Assembly: GCA_003164045.1 (NCBI GenBank)
Contig: PLRU01000034.1
Span: forward strand, 260,827 to 324,826
Reading direction: 5' to 3'
From: Candidatus Lustribacter telmatis
Lineage (GTDB): Bacteria; Vulcanimicrobiota; Vulcanimicrobiia; Vulcanimicrobiales; Vulcanimicrobiaceae
DNA: 64,000 bases
This document shows positions 6,868 to 15,125 of this stretch, in pieces (within the stretch, counting starts at the first letter, position 1; every line of letters starts with the position of its first letter). The position numbers were made by a program, and so were the translations under genes. The notes under the pieces were generated by a model. It worked only from the letters and a program-made list of their open reading frames with translations, made no database searches and had not been told where the DNA came from.

Positions 6868-9531
6868 ATGATTCGGGCGCAGTTCTCACGCGCGGCGCTG
6901 ACCGCTGCGGCATTGGTGTTCCTCGCCGCGCCGGCCCGCGCCGATGCGCCGTTTTCTTTCGACGCGGCTTTCGGGCGGCTGCCGAAAAACGTGCGCCCCC
7001 TGGCCTACCGCATCGCGATCGCGCCCAGCATTGCGACGATGACGCTCACCGGTACCGAGAGCATCGATCTCGAGGTTCGGGCGGCAACCGCAACGATTCA
7101 GTTCAACTCGGTCAACGAAACCCTGCGCGACGTTACGTTCGACGGTGCGTCCGTCCCGCGCACCGTAAGCAGCAACGCGCAGCAGCTCACCATCGTCACG
7201 CTGCGCTCGCCGGCCCGTCCGGGCCATCACGTGCTGGCGTTCACCTATCGCGGTAAGATCGAAACCGGGCCGCTCGGACTCTTCGCGCAACCCTACGTGC
7301 GGCCGGATGGCAGCCACGGCGTACTGCTCTCAACGCAGCTCGAATCGACGGACGCCCGGCGCGTTTTTCCATGCTGGGACGAGCCGGCGTTCCGCGCCAC
7401 GTTCGAACTCACGGCGACGGTCGGGAAGGCGCTCGCGAGCGTGTCCAACATGCCGATCGTGAAGCGCACGGTTCACGGCGCGACCGCGACGACGACGTTC
7501 GCGCGCACGCCGTCGATGCCGTCCTACCTCGTCGAGTACAGCGCCGGCGACATTGCGCGCATCAGCGAGTCCAAGGGCGGCACGACGTTCGGCGTGTGGG
7601 CCGTACGAGGCCAAGAGCGCGACGGGCGGATCGCGCTCACCAACTCCGAGCAAATACTCGCCGATTACAACGACTATTTCGGCATCAAATATCCACTGCC
7701 CAAACTCGACTCGATCGCCGTCCCCGGCGGCTTCGAAGGCGCGATGGAAAATTGGGGCGCGATTACCTACAACGATCAGACGCTGCTCGTCACGCCGTCG
7801 AGCACGGTAGACGACCGCCAGCAAGTGTTCTCGTACCAAGCGCACGAGATGGCCCACCAGTGGAACGGCGATCTGGTCACGATGGGCTGGTGGGACGATC
7901 TCTGGCTCAACGAAAGTTTTGCCTCGTGGCGCGCGGCAAAAGAAACCGATCTGCGCCACCCCGCTTGGCACTGGTGGGAAAACCAGGACGGCGACAAAGA
8001 AAGCGCGATGCTCGCCGACGCGCGCACCACCTCGCACCCCATCCACGTTCACATCGCCGACGAACTGCAAGCCGAAAACGCCTTCGACAACGAGATCACC
8101 TACGCGAAGGGCCAAGCGTTCCTGCGCATGCTCGAGGCGTACCTGACGCCCGGCGTTTTCCGCACCGGCATTCGTGAATACATGCAAGCGCGCAAGTTCT
8201 CGAACGCGACCTCGGCCGATCTGTGGCTCGCGCTGAGCCACGCGAGCGGCCGGGACGTCGGCGCGATCGCCTCGCCGTGGATAAACCGGCCGGGCTTTCC
8301 GCTCGTTTCCGTCACCGCAGCGTGCACCGCTTCCGGCGGTCGCACGATCGCGCTCGCGCAGCAGCGCTTCTTGCTCGACGCGAACGCACCGGCCGCTCCC
8401 TGGAGCGTTCCGCTGCGCATCCGCTCCGGCATCGACGGCCCCATTACGTCGCTGCTCTTCGCGAACGTGCGGACGACCGTTCCGGCGGGACGTTGCGGAG
8501 AGCCGCTCACCGTCGATGCGGGCAACACCGGCTTCTTCCGCATCGCGTATGACCCGGCGACCGCTCGCACCAACGCGGCCGCGTTCGGCCGGCTGCCCGA
8601 CGCCGACCGCATTCCACTACTCGACGATCAGTGGGCGCTAGCATCAACGGGTCGTGCGCCGCTCGCATCGTACTTCGCGCTCGCACGCACGATGGGACCC
8701 GATCTCGATGCGCGCGCGTGGGAGCAGATCACCAGTTCGCTCGATTACATCGAATATCGCGAGCGCGGCACTCCCGGCTACGATGCCTATACAGCCTTCG
8801 CGCGCACGATTGTGAAACCGATCGCCGCGCGGCTCGGCTGGGTGGCGCGGCCGAACGAATCGCCCGGACTGACCGGCTTACGGCACACGGTTCTGCTCGA
8901 ACTCGGTACCTGGGGCGACCCCGGCGTTATTGCCGAGGCGAATAAACGCTTTCGCGCGTTCGCAGCGGATCGCGGCACGATCTCGTCCGACGATCAGCAA
9001 ACGATCCTCGGCGTCGTCGCCCTCAACGCGGATGCAGCGACGTTCGATCAACTGCACGCCATCGCCAAGAGCGCGCGCAACGATACCGAAGCCGCCAGAT
9101 TTTACGCCGCCCTCATGGGCGTGCGCGACGAAGCGCAAGCACAGCGGGCGCTGGAGATCGCGCTCTCACCGGAGATACCCGCGCAATCGCAATCGCGGCG
9201 GCTCCGTTTGCTCGAAACCGTTGCGGGTCTCCATCCCGCTCTTGCCTGGCAAGCGTTGCGGGACAACCTCGACACACTGCTCGCGCCGTTCGGTGTGGCC
9301 AATGCGCCCGCGGTGCTTGCCGGGCGCATTCCCACCGCGTTCTGGGATGCCGCGCCGCCGGATGAGATCCGGGCGTTCATCTACCCGCGCACGCCGGCCG
9401 ATTTGCGGCCGATGCTCGCGCGCAGTCTGGAGCAAGCACGCTTCTTCGATAAACAGCGCGCGCAGCTCAACCGTGCGATCGACGCTTACGTGGCGATGGT
9501 CTCGAAGACCGCCGCCGTCACGACGCCGTAA
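6868..9531 (+). CDS. M1 family (gluzincin) aminopeptidase, exported
   Basis: Zinc metallopeptidase that trims N-terminal residues from peptides. Signal peptide at 1-25 (ending ARA-DA), so it probably acts in the periplasm. The exopeptidase motif GAMEN is at 291-295 and the zinc site is His326-Glu327-x2-His330 with Glu349 eighteen residues later (HEMAHQW ... LNESF). Tyr412 (ITYAKGQ) fits the transition-state tyrosine. The 887-aa length and long alpha-helical ERAP1-like C-terminal domain (about 560-870) fit PepN/APN-type enzymes. Its 3' end overlaps a convergent gene by 46 bases. Confidence 0.93.
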   Translation: MIRAQFSRAALTAAALVFLAAPARADAPFSFDAAFGRLPKNVRPLAYRIAIAPSIATMTLTGTESIDLEVRAATATIQFNSVNETLRDVTFDGASVPRTVSSNAQQLTIVTLRSPARPGHHVLAFTYRGKIETGPLGLFAQPYVRPDGSHGVLLSTQLESTDARRVFPCWDEPAFRATFELTATVGKALASVSNMPIVKRTVHGATATTTFARTPSMPSYLVEYSAGDIARISESKGGTTFGVWAVRGQERDGRIALTNSEQILADYNDYFGIKYPLPKLDSIAVPGGFEGAMENWGAITYNDQTLLVTPSSTVDDRQQVFSYQAHEMAHQWNGDLVTMGWWDDLWLNESFASWRAAKETDLRHPAWHWWENQDGDKESAMLADARTTSHPIHVHIADELQAENAFDNEITYAKGQAFLRMLEAYLTPGVFRTGIREYMQARKFSNATSADLWLALSHASGRDVGAIASPWINRPGFPLVSVTAACTASGGRTIALAQQRFLLDANAPAAPWSVPLRIRSGIDGPITSLLFANVRTTVPAGRCGEPLTVDAGNTGFFRIAYDPATARTNAAAFGRLPDADRIPLLDDQWALASTGRAPLASYFALARTMGPDLDARAWEQITSSLDYIEYRERGTPGYDAYTAFARTIVKPIAARLGWVARPNESPGLTGLRHTVLLELGTWGDPGVIAEANKRFRAFAADRGTISSDDQQTILGVVALNADAATFDQLHAIAKSARNDTEAARFYAALMGVRDEAQAQRALEIALSPEIPAQSQSRRLRLLETVAGLHPALAWQALRDNLDTLLAPFGVANAPAVLAGRIPTAFWDAAPPDEIRAFIYPRTPADLRPMLARSLEQARFFDKQRAQLNRAIDAYVAMVSKTAAVTTP

Positions 9532-9962
9532 GCCAGGTGCGGTACGATGTCGCTAAGCCAGCCGCTCGTGCCCCATTCGGCCGGATTCGTCACTTCCAGC
9601 ATCGTTGCCGGAACGTCGCTCGCCGCCATCGCTAGCGCGCATAGCACGAACGAGCGCATCGCGATCCCGCGCTCTTTCGTTGACGGATACGAAGCGAGGC
9701 CGTAAAGGGCGCCCAGGATGATGCCGATCTTATAGCCCGCGATCGCGCCCAATGCGCTGCGCCGGTTCTTGGTGGCGTCGTCCGCGTCGTCGCTCGGCAC
9801 GCTCAAGAACGCGATGCCCACCTTTGCGGCCAGCCGGCGCATCACTTCGGCCGGCGTATCGCTCGCTGCACGCCCCCGCAGCGCCATGTCGGCATAACTC
9901 GCAATATCCAAGGCCAGGGTGCCCGCCGCTCCGGCGATCGCACCCAAGATCAATCCACGCAT
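9486..9962 (-). CDS. small membrane protein, unknown function
   Basis: 158 residues with several hydrophobic segments: an N-terminal glycine-rich helix (MRGLILGAIAGAAGTLALD), a central one around GYKIGIILGALYGLASYP, one at SFVLCALAMAASDV, and a C-terminal one (HLAYGVVTAAVFETI). No domain recognised. The start overlaps the end of the MATE transporter gene by 13 bases, so it is likely the last gene of the MarR-MATE operon. Its end runs 46 bases into the convergent aminopeptidase gene. The frame continues open far upstream, but that part is the antisense-frame shadow of the transporter. Confidence 0.6.
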   Translation of the reverse strand: MRGLILGAIAGAAGTLALDIASYADMALRGRAASDTPAEVMRRLAAKVGIAFLSVPSDDADDATKNRRSALGAIAGYKIGIILGALYGLASYPSTKERGIAMRSFVLCALAMAASDVPATMLEVTNPAEWGTSGWLSDIVPHLAYGVVTAAVFETIAT

Positions 9963-11335
9963 ACCAGAGTCTTGCCGCGTAACGCCCCGCGCCAAACCGC
10001 CGCGACGTTCAGCGCGCCGAAAGCCACCAGCGCCAGAGCCACAGCGGCGTAGAGTGACGTCAGCGAACCCGTGAGCCGCAGCGCCACGTAGCCGCCTCCC
10101 ACCGCCACGGTGATGCGCAAGAGGCCGGCCAGTAGCGGCCACAAGAGCCGGCCCGCGCCTTGCGCGGCAAAATAGAGCGCCATCCCGGCGCCGAAAAATC
10201 CGTAGAACGGACCGACGGCGTGCAGATAGGCGGTGCCCGCGACGAGCATACCTGGATCGGTACCGAACAACCCGAGCCACGCGCGCGGCCACATCGCCGC
10301 CCACAGCCCGATCGCCTCGGTGAGCGCGAACGTTATGCCTGCGCCGATCCACGCAACGTGGCCGGCGCGCGCGTAATCGCCGGCGCCGATGCACGTGCCG
10401 ACCATGGCAACGAGCGGCGCGCCCAAACCAAACGCCAGCGGAATCAGCAAATATTCGAGGCGCGAACCGGTACCGAAACCGGCGATCCCCGGCGGACCGG
10501 CTACGCCGCCGACGAGTCCGGTCGTGAGCGCGATCGTTACGTTCGTCTGCAGCGAAACGAGTGAGGCGACCGCACCAACTTTGAGGATCGACCAGAACGC
10601 GTCCCAGCGCAGCGGAGTAAGATGCAGGCGCACGATACTGCGTCCGGCGAGCACGTACCACGCGAGAATGGCGAGCGCCAGCGCGTAATACACGAGGAGT
10701 GCAACCGCGCCGCCAGCGACGCCCAGCGCCGGAAACGGGCCGATGCCGAAGATCAAGCAGGGCGAGAGCGGAACCAGCAGCACGATGCCGCCGCACACGA
10801 CCACTGCGGGAACGAGCATGTTGCCGGTGCCGCGCAGCACGCTAGCTAGCGCGTTGACGAGCCAGATCAGCAAGCTGCCGGCAAACACGACGTTCGAATA
10901 GCGAAGCGCGGCGGCGAGCGAGGCGCCGTGTCCACCGAGCGCGCTGTAAAGGGCGGGCCCGAACACGAGCGCGAGCGCGGCGAACGCACCGCCGATCGCG
11001 GCGTTGACGACGAGCGCGTGCAGCACGAGCGCGTTTGCCTCATCGCGGCGCCCCGCGCCGAGCGCGCGCGCGATTGCCGATGAAATGCCGCCGCCCATCG
11101 CACCGCCCGAAACCATTTGCACCAGCATGACGGCCGGAAACACGAGCGCCATGCCGGCCAGCGCATCGGTGCCGAGCTTGGCGACCCAAAACGTTTCGAT
11201 CAAGCCCGTCGCGGCTTGGGCGAATTGCACCACCAGCGTCGGCCACGCAAGCACGAGCAACGTCCGCACGACGGGGCCGTGGAGCAGCAGGGCGGTGCGC
11301 GCGTTCAGCGGCGCCGCAACCGCGGCGGTCGTCAC
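9950..11335 (-). CDS. MATE family multidrug efflux transporter
   Basis: Inner-membrane Na+- or H+-coupled exporter of cationic drugs or metabolites. The 461-residue product has about 12 hydrophobic helices in two repeated halves. The N-terminal half opens with the typical LAWPTLVVQFAQAATGLIET segment (MATE helix 1) and has the conserved GAMGGGISSAIARALGAG turn. The gene is preceded by, and overlaps by four bases, a MarR-type regulator, a common arrangement for substrate-induced efflux. The substrate is not predictable; a phenolic or aromatic acid exporter would fit the surroundings but is inference. Confidence 0.9.
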   Translation of the reverse strand: MTTAAVAAPLNARTALLLHGPVVRTLLVLAWPTLVVQFAQAATGLIETFWVAKLGTDALAGMALVFPAVMLVQMVSGGAMGGGISSAIARALGAGRRDEANALVLHALVVNAAIGGAFAALALVFGPALYSALGGHGASLAAALRYSNVVFAGSLLIWLVNALASVLRGTGNMLVPAVVVCGGIVLLVPLSPCLIFGIGPFPALGVAGGAVALLVYYALALAILAWYVLAGRSIVRLHLTPLRWDAFWSILKVGAVASLVSLQTNVTIALTTGLVGGVAGPPGIAGFGTGSRLEYLLIPLAFGLGAPLVAMVGTCIGAGDYARAGHVAWIGAGITFALTEAIGLWAAMWPRAWLGLFGTDPGMLVAGTAYLHAVGPFYGFFGAGMALYFAAQGAGRLLWPLLAGLLRITVAVGGGYVALRLTGSLTSLYAAVALALVAFGALNVAAVWRGALRGKTLVCVD

Positions 11336-11790
11336 GATCCGACGGCGAGCGTACGGCCGAGGAGGCTCGCGAGCGCTTGCGATTCGGTCGCGCCGTAGCT
11401 GCTCTTAAAGCGCTGCTGCGTTTCGCGCCACAACGGGTACGCTGCCGTTAGACGCGTGCTGCCCTTCGCGGTCAGCGAGAACTGTTTACGGCGGCGGTCC
11501 TCGCCGGTTGCCATCGCGATGAGCTTCCCATCGAGCAGCGGCTTGAGGTTGCGCGAGAGCGTGCTGCGGTCCATGTGCGCCGCTTCCGCCAACTCGTTCA
11601 TACTGGGCGCACCGAGCGCGTCGATGCGCACCAGCAGCATGTAGCTCGTAATCGTCAGGTCGAGCGGCGCCAGCGCATCGTCGTACAAACGGCTCACGTG
11701 ACGCGCCGCCGCGCGCAGCGCCGAGCACACGCAGACCTCGCGGCCGGGCGGAAGAACGGGGGACCCCGAGGTGCGCTTTGGAGCCATCAT
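11332..11790 (-). CDS. MarR family transcriptional regulator
   Basis: 152-residue winged-helix regulator, expected to repress its own operon with the MATE pump and release DNA on binding phenolic or aromatic ligands. Helix-turn-helix and wing at about 60-105: MNELAEAAHMDRSTLSRNLKPL followed by GEDRRRKQFSLTAKG. Two nearby cysteines (CVCSAL) in the first helix could be redox-sensitive. The stop overlaps the transporter start by four bases. A perfect inverted repeat covers the start codon, which suggests autoregulation. Confidence 0.9.
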   Translation of the reverse strand: MMAPKRTSGSPVLPPGREVCVCSALRAAARHVSRLYDDALAPLDLTITSYMLLVRIDALGAPSMNELAEAAHMDRSTLSRNLKPLLDGKLIAMATGEDRRRKQFSLTAKGSTRLTAAYPLWRETQQRFKSSYGATESQALASLLGRTLAVGS

Positions 11791-11804
11791 GTGCTATTAC
11801 ACAT
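11789..11804. promoter_or_regulatory. candidate MarR operator
   Basis: Perfect inverted repeat ATGTG-CTATTA-CACAT (five-base arms, six-base spacer), AT-richer than its surroundings, overlapping the start codon of the marR-like gene. Size and position are typical of MarR-family autoregulatory sites. Confidence 0.5.
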
Positions 11805-11830
11805 TTCCGCCGGAGGTCCCCGCAACGACA

Positions 11831-11865
11831 AAAGGCGACCGCCTCACGGGACGATCGCCTTTTTT
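11831..11865. terminator. intrinsic terminator, probably bidirectional
   Basis: Eight-base stem AAAGGCGA/TCGCCTTT with a GC-rich 16-base loop, flanked by an A-run on the left and six Ts on the right. Read on the minus strand it lies just after the exported protein gene ending at 11881 and insulates the MarR-MATE operon from it. Confidence 0.7.
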
Positions 11866-11880
11866 CAGCCCCAACCGGGT

Positions 11881-12510
11881 TTAGTGATAGGCGGCGAGTT
11901 TAACCGTCTTCGCGCCGAGCGCTTGCGCCAGGTCGTAGTGCGCTTGATCGGCGATGCGGTGGTAGTTGCCGTCCGCCGCTGCGCCGAACTTGTTGTCGAT
12001 ATCAACCATCACGGCTTCGTGGATCGCATGTGAGACCAAGTGGTCGAGCATGACGCCTTCGTAGTAGGTGCCGGCTTCCAGACCGAGCATCGTGACGTGC
12101 TTGGCGAGCGCGACACCCTTGAGCGTCGGCGCCGGGAACTTCACGCCGGCAGCCGTCGCTTGCTTCACGGCATCATCGACGGCGAAGTTCTGAACGGTGA
12201 CGAACAGCCCGACTTTGCCGGCGCCGTACTGCTTGGTGAGCTTGGCGATTTCGCCTTTCGTCGCGGCCGCGCCGACCATCGACGTCAGCGCCGTGGCGAT
12301 CGAGAAATGGCCGACGGGACCGCCCGCAACCACGAGCGAGACCGCCGCCGGCAGATCCGGAGCGCCGGAGTAGACCGTGCCGTCGGCGCCCATTTTGCCC
12401 ATGGGCATACCGTGCATCATGCCGCCCATGGTCGTTTGTGCGCCCGCCGCTAGGGTCGAGCCGAGGATCGCAGCCGCTGCGACGATCGGGAGTAGTGCGT
12501 GTTTGAGCAT
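11881..12510 (-). CDS. exported helical protein with Met/His-rich N-terminus
   Basis: No family recognised with confidence. Signal peptide in the first 24 residues (MLKHALLPIVAAAAILGSTL ... GAQ), then a short Met/His cluster (MGGMMHGMPMGKMG) that resembles periplasmic copper-binding motifs. The body is helical with several His residues in its C-terminal third (LDHLVSHAIHEAV, NYHRIADQAHYDL). The start at 12510 is chosen because GGAGG precedes it and gives the signal peptide; an upstream in-frame ATG would add a stretch of no obvious meaning. A metal-binding periplasmic role is inference. A terminator follows. Confidence 0.6.
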   Translation of the reverse strand: MLKHALLPIVAAAAILGSTLAAGAQTTMGGMMHGMPMGKMGADGTVYSGAPDLPAAVSLVVAGGPVGHFSIATALTSMVGAAATKGEIAKLTKQYGAGKVGLFVTVQNFAVDDAVKQATAAGVKFPAPTLKGVALAKHVTMLGLEAGTYYEGVMLDHLVSHAIHEAVMVDIDNKFGAAADGNYHRIADQAHYDLAQALGAKTVKLAAYH

Positions 12511-12592
12511 AAAAGCCTCCGGAGAAATAAAGTACGTCCTCCCAACGGCAAGGATGCGACTTTGGATTGAGGGCGGAGAGGCCGGACGGGGC

Positions 12593-13555
12593 ATGCGGTT
12601 TTCGATAGGCGTGAATTATTCGCCGCGCGGCAACGTTCGCGAAGACTTCGCGCACATCGCCGATCTCGGTCTCGATACCGTTCGCTTCTTCGTGAGATGG
12701 GACGAGGGCGAGCGAGGGCTCGAGCAATTGGAAGCAATCGTACATGACGCATCGGCTGCCGGATTGCAAACGATACCTGCGCTGGCCTACGCGCCGGCAA
12801 CCGGCAACGTCTACAGTGGCGCCCTGCTCGAAGCCCAAGCCGCATTCGCGCAAGCTGCGGGCGAACAGCTGCGCGCCCATCCGGCGATCCGCGCGTGGGA
12901 CATCGGACACGCGTTTAGCACCGCCAGTCCACCCGCGAGCGGAAAGGTCACCTCAGGCGAACACGCGAGTGAACCTGCCGCCGAACGCACCGTTGCGGCT
13001 TGGAGTAAGCGCCTCGCAAGTACGTTCAAGACGGCATCGTCACTGCCCATAACCGCGGGTACGACGAGCGACGACGTCACGCACGACACCAACATTCGCC
13101 TCGCGTCGCTATGCGCGCCGCTGACGTTTGCCTCGATGCAAGGCTCGAACGTTGCGCTCGCGTTTGCGCGCGGTCCTCTCGATCCGGAGCCGCTGCCGTT
13201 TCTCGCGCTGCTAACGGCAGCGTTCTCGTTCAAGCCCGTCATGATAACGGGCTTCGGAAATCCGGCAGGGCCCTACGCGAGCGAAGCCGAGAATGCGGCA
13301 TATTGCACGTCCGTACTCGAGCGGCTGCACGCCGACGGCCGGCTCGGCGCTTACTGGTGGTCGTGGACCGGCATCGAGGCGCCGGTGGCCGCAGCGCTTT
13401 CGGCGTTCGCGCGCCAAGCCCGCGAGGTTGTCAAGCCGAACGACATGCCGATGATCTCCAGCACGTACTACTACCGCACGTTGCCGCTCAGCACGCAAAC
13501 GCTCTTCGACGCCTTCCTCGGGTTCGTCGAAGAGCGCCGCCCGGCGTCGTCTTAG
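12593..13555 (+). CDS. glycoside hydrolase 5-like TIM-barrel protein, catalytic acids apparently missing
   Basis: 320 residues that follow the pattern of GH5-like beta/alpha barrels: GVNYSPRGN at strand 1, LDTVRFFVRWDEG, an IRAWDIGHAF segment at strand 4, KPVMITGFGNPAGPY at strand 7 and LGAYWWSWTG at strand 8. Active members have WDLGNE with the acid/base Glu and an E-[EF]-G nucleophile after KPV. Here these positions read His106-Ala107 and Thr219-Gly220, so both catalytic Glu residues seem absent. The product may be a sugar-binding pseudoenzyme or use another mechanism. No signal peptide. An ATG 39 bases upstream is a possible alternative start. Confidence 0.6.
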   Translation: MRFSIGVNYSPRGNVREDFAHIADLGLDTVRFFVRWDEGERGLEQLEAIVHDASAAGLQTIPALAYAPATGNVYSGALLEAQAAFAQAAGEQLRAHPAIRAWDIGHAFSTASPPASGKVTSGEHASEPAAERTVAAWSKRLASTFKTASSLPITAGTTSDDVTHDTNIRLASLCAPLTFASMQGSNVALAFARGPLDPEPLPFLALLTAAFSFKPVMITGFGNPAGPYASEAENAAYCTSVLERLHADGRLGAYWWSWTGIEAPVAAALSAFARQAREVVKPNDMPMISSTYYYRTLPLSTQTLFDAFLGFVEERRPASS

Positions 13556-13643
13556 ACGGCGCAAAGGTTGTCGTCCGCGCAGGCGTAAAGGGGGAAGCCT
13601 GTCAAGTATATTCAGCTACCTCAGCGTCCTGATTTCCATTGTT

Positions 13644-14159
13644 TTGGGGCTCGGAATCGCACATCTTCTGGGCGGCGTTGCGCGCTCGATCTCGCGGCGC
13701 GAGGCCACGAAATTTTATTGGCCGACACTGGTATGGAGCTTTTTGTTACTCATCCTCATCATTCAGGTATGGTGGGTTGATTTTTCATTGAGCAAGGAGA
13801 CGCAGTGGACGCTGGCCGGTTTCGCATCCGTGCTGCTGATACCGTCAACGCTGTACTTTATGGCGTTCTTGATTCTCCCTGAATCCACCGACATGCACAA
13901 AACCTACTTCGAGAACCGTGTGTGGTTTTTTGCTCTCCTGATAGCCGTACCGGTATTTGGTTCGCCACAGCAATTCTTGGTTGAAGGGCACGTTCACAAA
14001 GACTTTGACACCCTTGTGAAAGGGCTCGGCATTGCCGTGTCGGCTGCAGCGATATATTTCGACTCGGAAAAGGCTCAAAAAGCTTTTGCCGTCATCGGTC
14101 TCATTTTCATCGTCTCATACGTCCTGGGATTTTTCTTTCACTTGCCTTTCGCCGCATAG
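13644..14159 (+). CDS. four-helix membrane protein, start uncertain
   Basis: No named family. About four transmembrane helices: after LGLGIAHLL, WSFLLLILIIQVWWVDF, FASVLLIPSTLYFMAFLIL, VWFFALLIAVPVF, and a last pair near the C-terminus. The first standard start is TTG at 13644, but the same frame continues upstream with a hydrophobic stretch (FSYLSVLISIV) that belongs to the first helix, back to a CTG at 13599 preceded by AAGGGGG. The true start may therefore be non-ATG near 13599. Base composition is clearly AT-richer than the neighbours, hinting at recent transfer. Confidence 0.6.
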   Translation: MGLGIAHLLGGVARSISRREATKFYWPTLVWSFLLLILIIQVWWVDFSLSKETQWTLAGFASVLLIPSTLYFMAFLILPESTDMHKTYFENRVWFFALLIAVPVFGSPQQFLVEGHVHKDFDTLVKGLGIAVSAAAIYFDSEKAQKAFAVIGLIFIVSYVLGFFFHLPFAA

Positions 14160-14182
14160 CGAAAAGAAGTTCGGTACATACG

Positions 14183-15112
14183 ATGCTGACGACGATCCTC
14201 GGCGCAGGCGGCCCGATCGGAGACGAGCTCGCCAAGATCCTGGTAGCGAAGAATGCTCCGGTCCGCTTGGTTGGACGCAGCCCGAAGCCGTTCGCCGGCG
14301 CGGAGCTCATCGCGGCGGACATCTCCGATCGCGAGCAAACCATTGCGGCCGTTAACGGCTCGAATGTGGTATGTCTCCTCGTCGGCCTCCCGTACGAACT
14401 CGCGGTCTGGCAAAGCGTCTGGCCGCGGATCATGGTCAACACGATCGAGGCCTGCAAGCGGACGCGCGCCAAGCTGATCTTCTTCGACAACGTGTACATG
14501 TATGGTGAAGTACACGTTCCGATGACGGAGCAAACACCTTACGCCCCCTGCAGCAAAAAGGGCGCGGTTCGCGCGGAAATCGCGACCGCACTCATGGACG
14601 AGATCAAAGCGGGAAATCTCACGGCGATGATCGCGCGCTCGGCGGACTTCTACGGGCCGAATACCAAAAACGGGGTCCCGAACGTCCTCGTCTTCGAAAC
14701 GCTCGCGAAAGGAGCCACGGCCTCGTGGCTCGTGAACGCCATGGTACCGCACTCACTCACATTTATCCCTGACGCAGCGCGCGGCGTCGCGATGCTCGCG
14801 GAGCGGGAATCGGCATGGAACCAGGTGTGGCATTTGCCGACCGCTCCGGGCCCACCGACAGGCAAAGAGTTCATCGAGATGGTTGCGGCGACGTTCGGTG
14901 TCCCGCCGAAATATCGCGTACTTAGCAAGCCGATGCTCCGCGTTGCAGGATGGTTCGACCCGCGCGTGCGGGAGTCGTACGAGATGCTCTATCAGAGCGC
15001 GGGACCCTATCTCTTCGACTCGACGAAATTCGACACGGAGTTCGGGATCACCGGAACGCCTTATTCCGAAGGTGTCCGGATTGTCGCAGAGTCGTATCGA
15101 CCTTCCGTATAG
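14183..15112 (+). CDS. NAD-dependent epimerase/dehydratase family protein
   Basis: Extended-SDR Rossmann protein of 309 residues. The nucleotide-binding loop is at the very N-terminus (TTILGAGGPIGDELA, GxGxxG), then VRLVGRSPK for the cofactor ribose. The middle has FFDNVYMYGEV in the position of the usual active-site segment, and SADFYGPN resembles the RxxxxYGP signature. Members act on nucleotide sugars or reduce carbonyls; this shorter group is often annotated only as NAD(P)-binding. No operon partner follows on the same strand. Confidence 0.75.
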   Translation: MLTTILGAGGPIGDELAKILVAKNAPVRLVGRSPKPFAGAELIAADISDREQTIAAVNGSNVVCLLVGLPYELAVWQSVWPRIMVNTIEACKRTRAKLIFFDNVYMYGEVHVPMTEQTPYAPCSKKGAVRAEIATALMDEIKAGNLTAMIARSADFYGPNTKNGVPNVLVFETLAKGATASWLVNAMVPHSLTFIPDAARGVAMLAERESAWNQVWHLPTAPGPPTGKEFIEMVAATFGVPPKYRVLSKPMLRVAGWFDPRVRESYEMLYQSAGPYLFDSTKFDTEFGITGTPYSEGVRIVAESYRPSV

Positions 15113-15125
15113 GCGAACGAGACGT

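Noticed and set aside
5138-6871. 577-residue open frame on the plus strand opposite the ferritin-like and Gfo/Idh genes
   Set aside because: Composition is Arg/Ala/Asp/His-rich with no family pattern; the minus-strand genes carry clear motifs and start signals.
9963-10796. Upstream part of the long open frame ending at 9486
   Set aside because: Frame is the shadow of the MATE transporter; the real small gene begins at 9962.
11840-11860. Short CRISPR-like or repeat element around the hairpin
   Set aside because: A single intrinsic terminator explains it; no repeats with spacers occur anywhere in the window.
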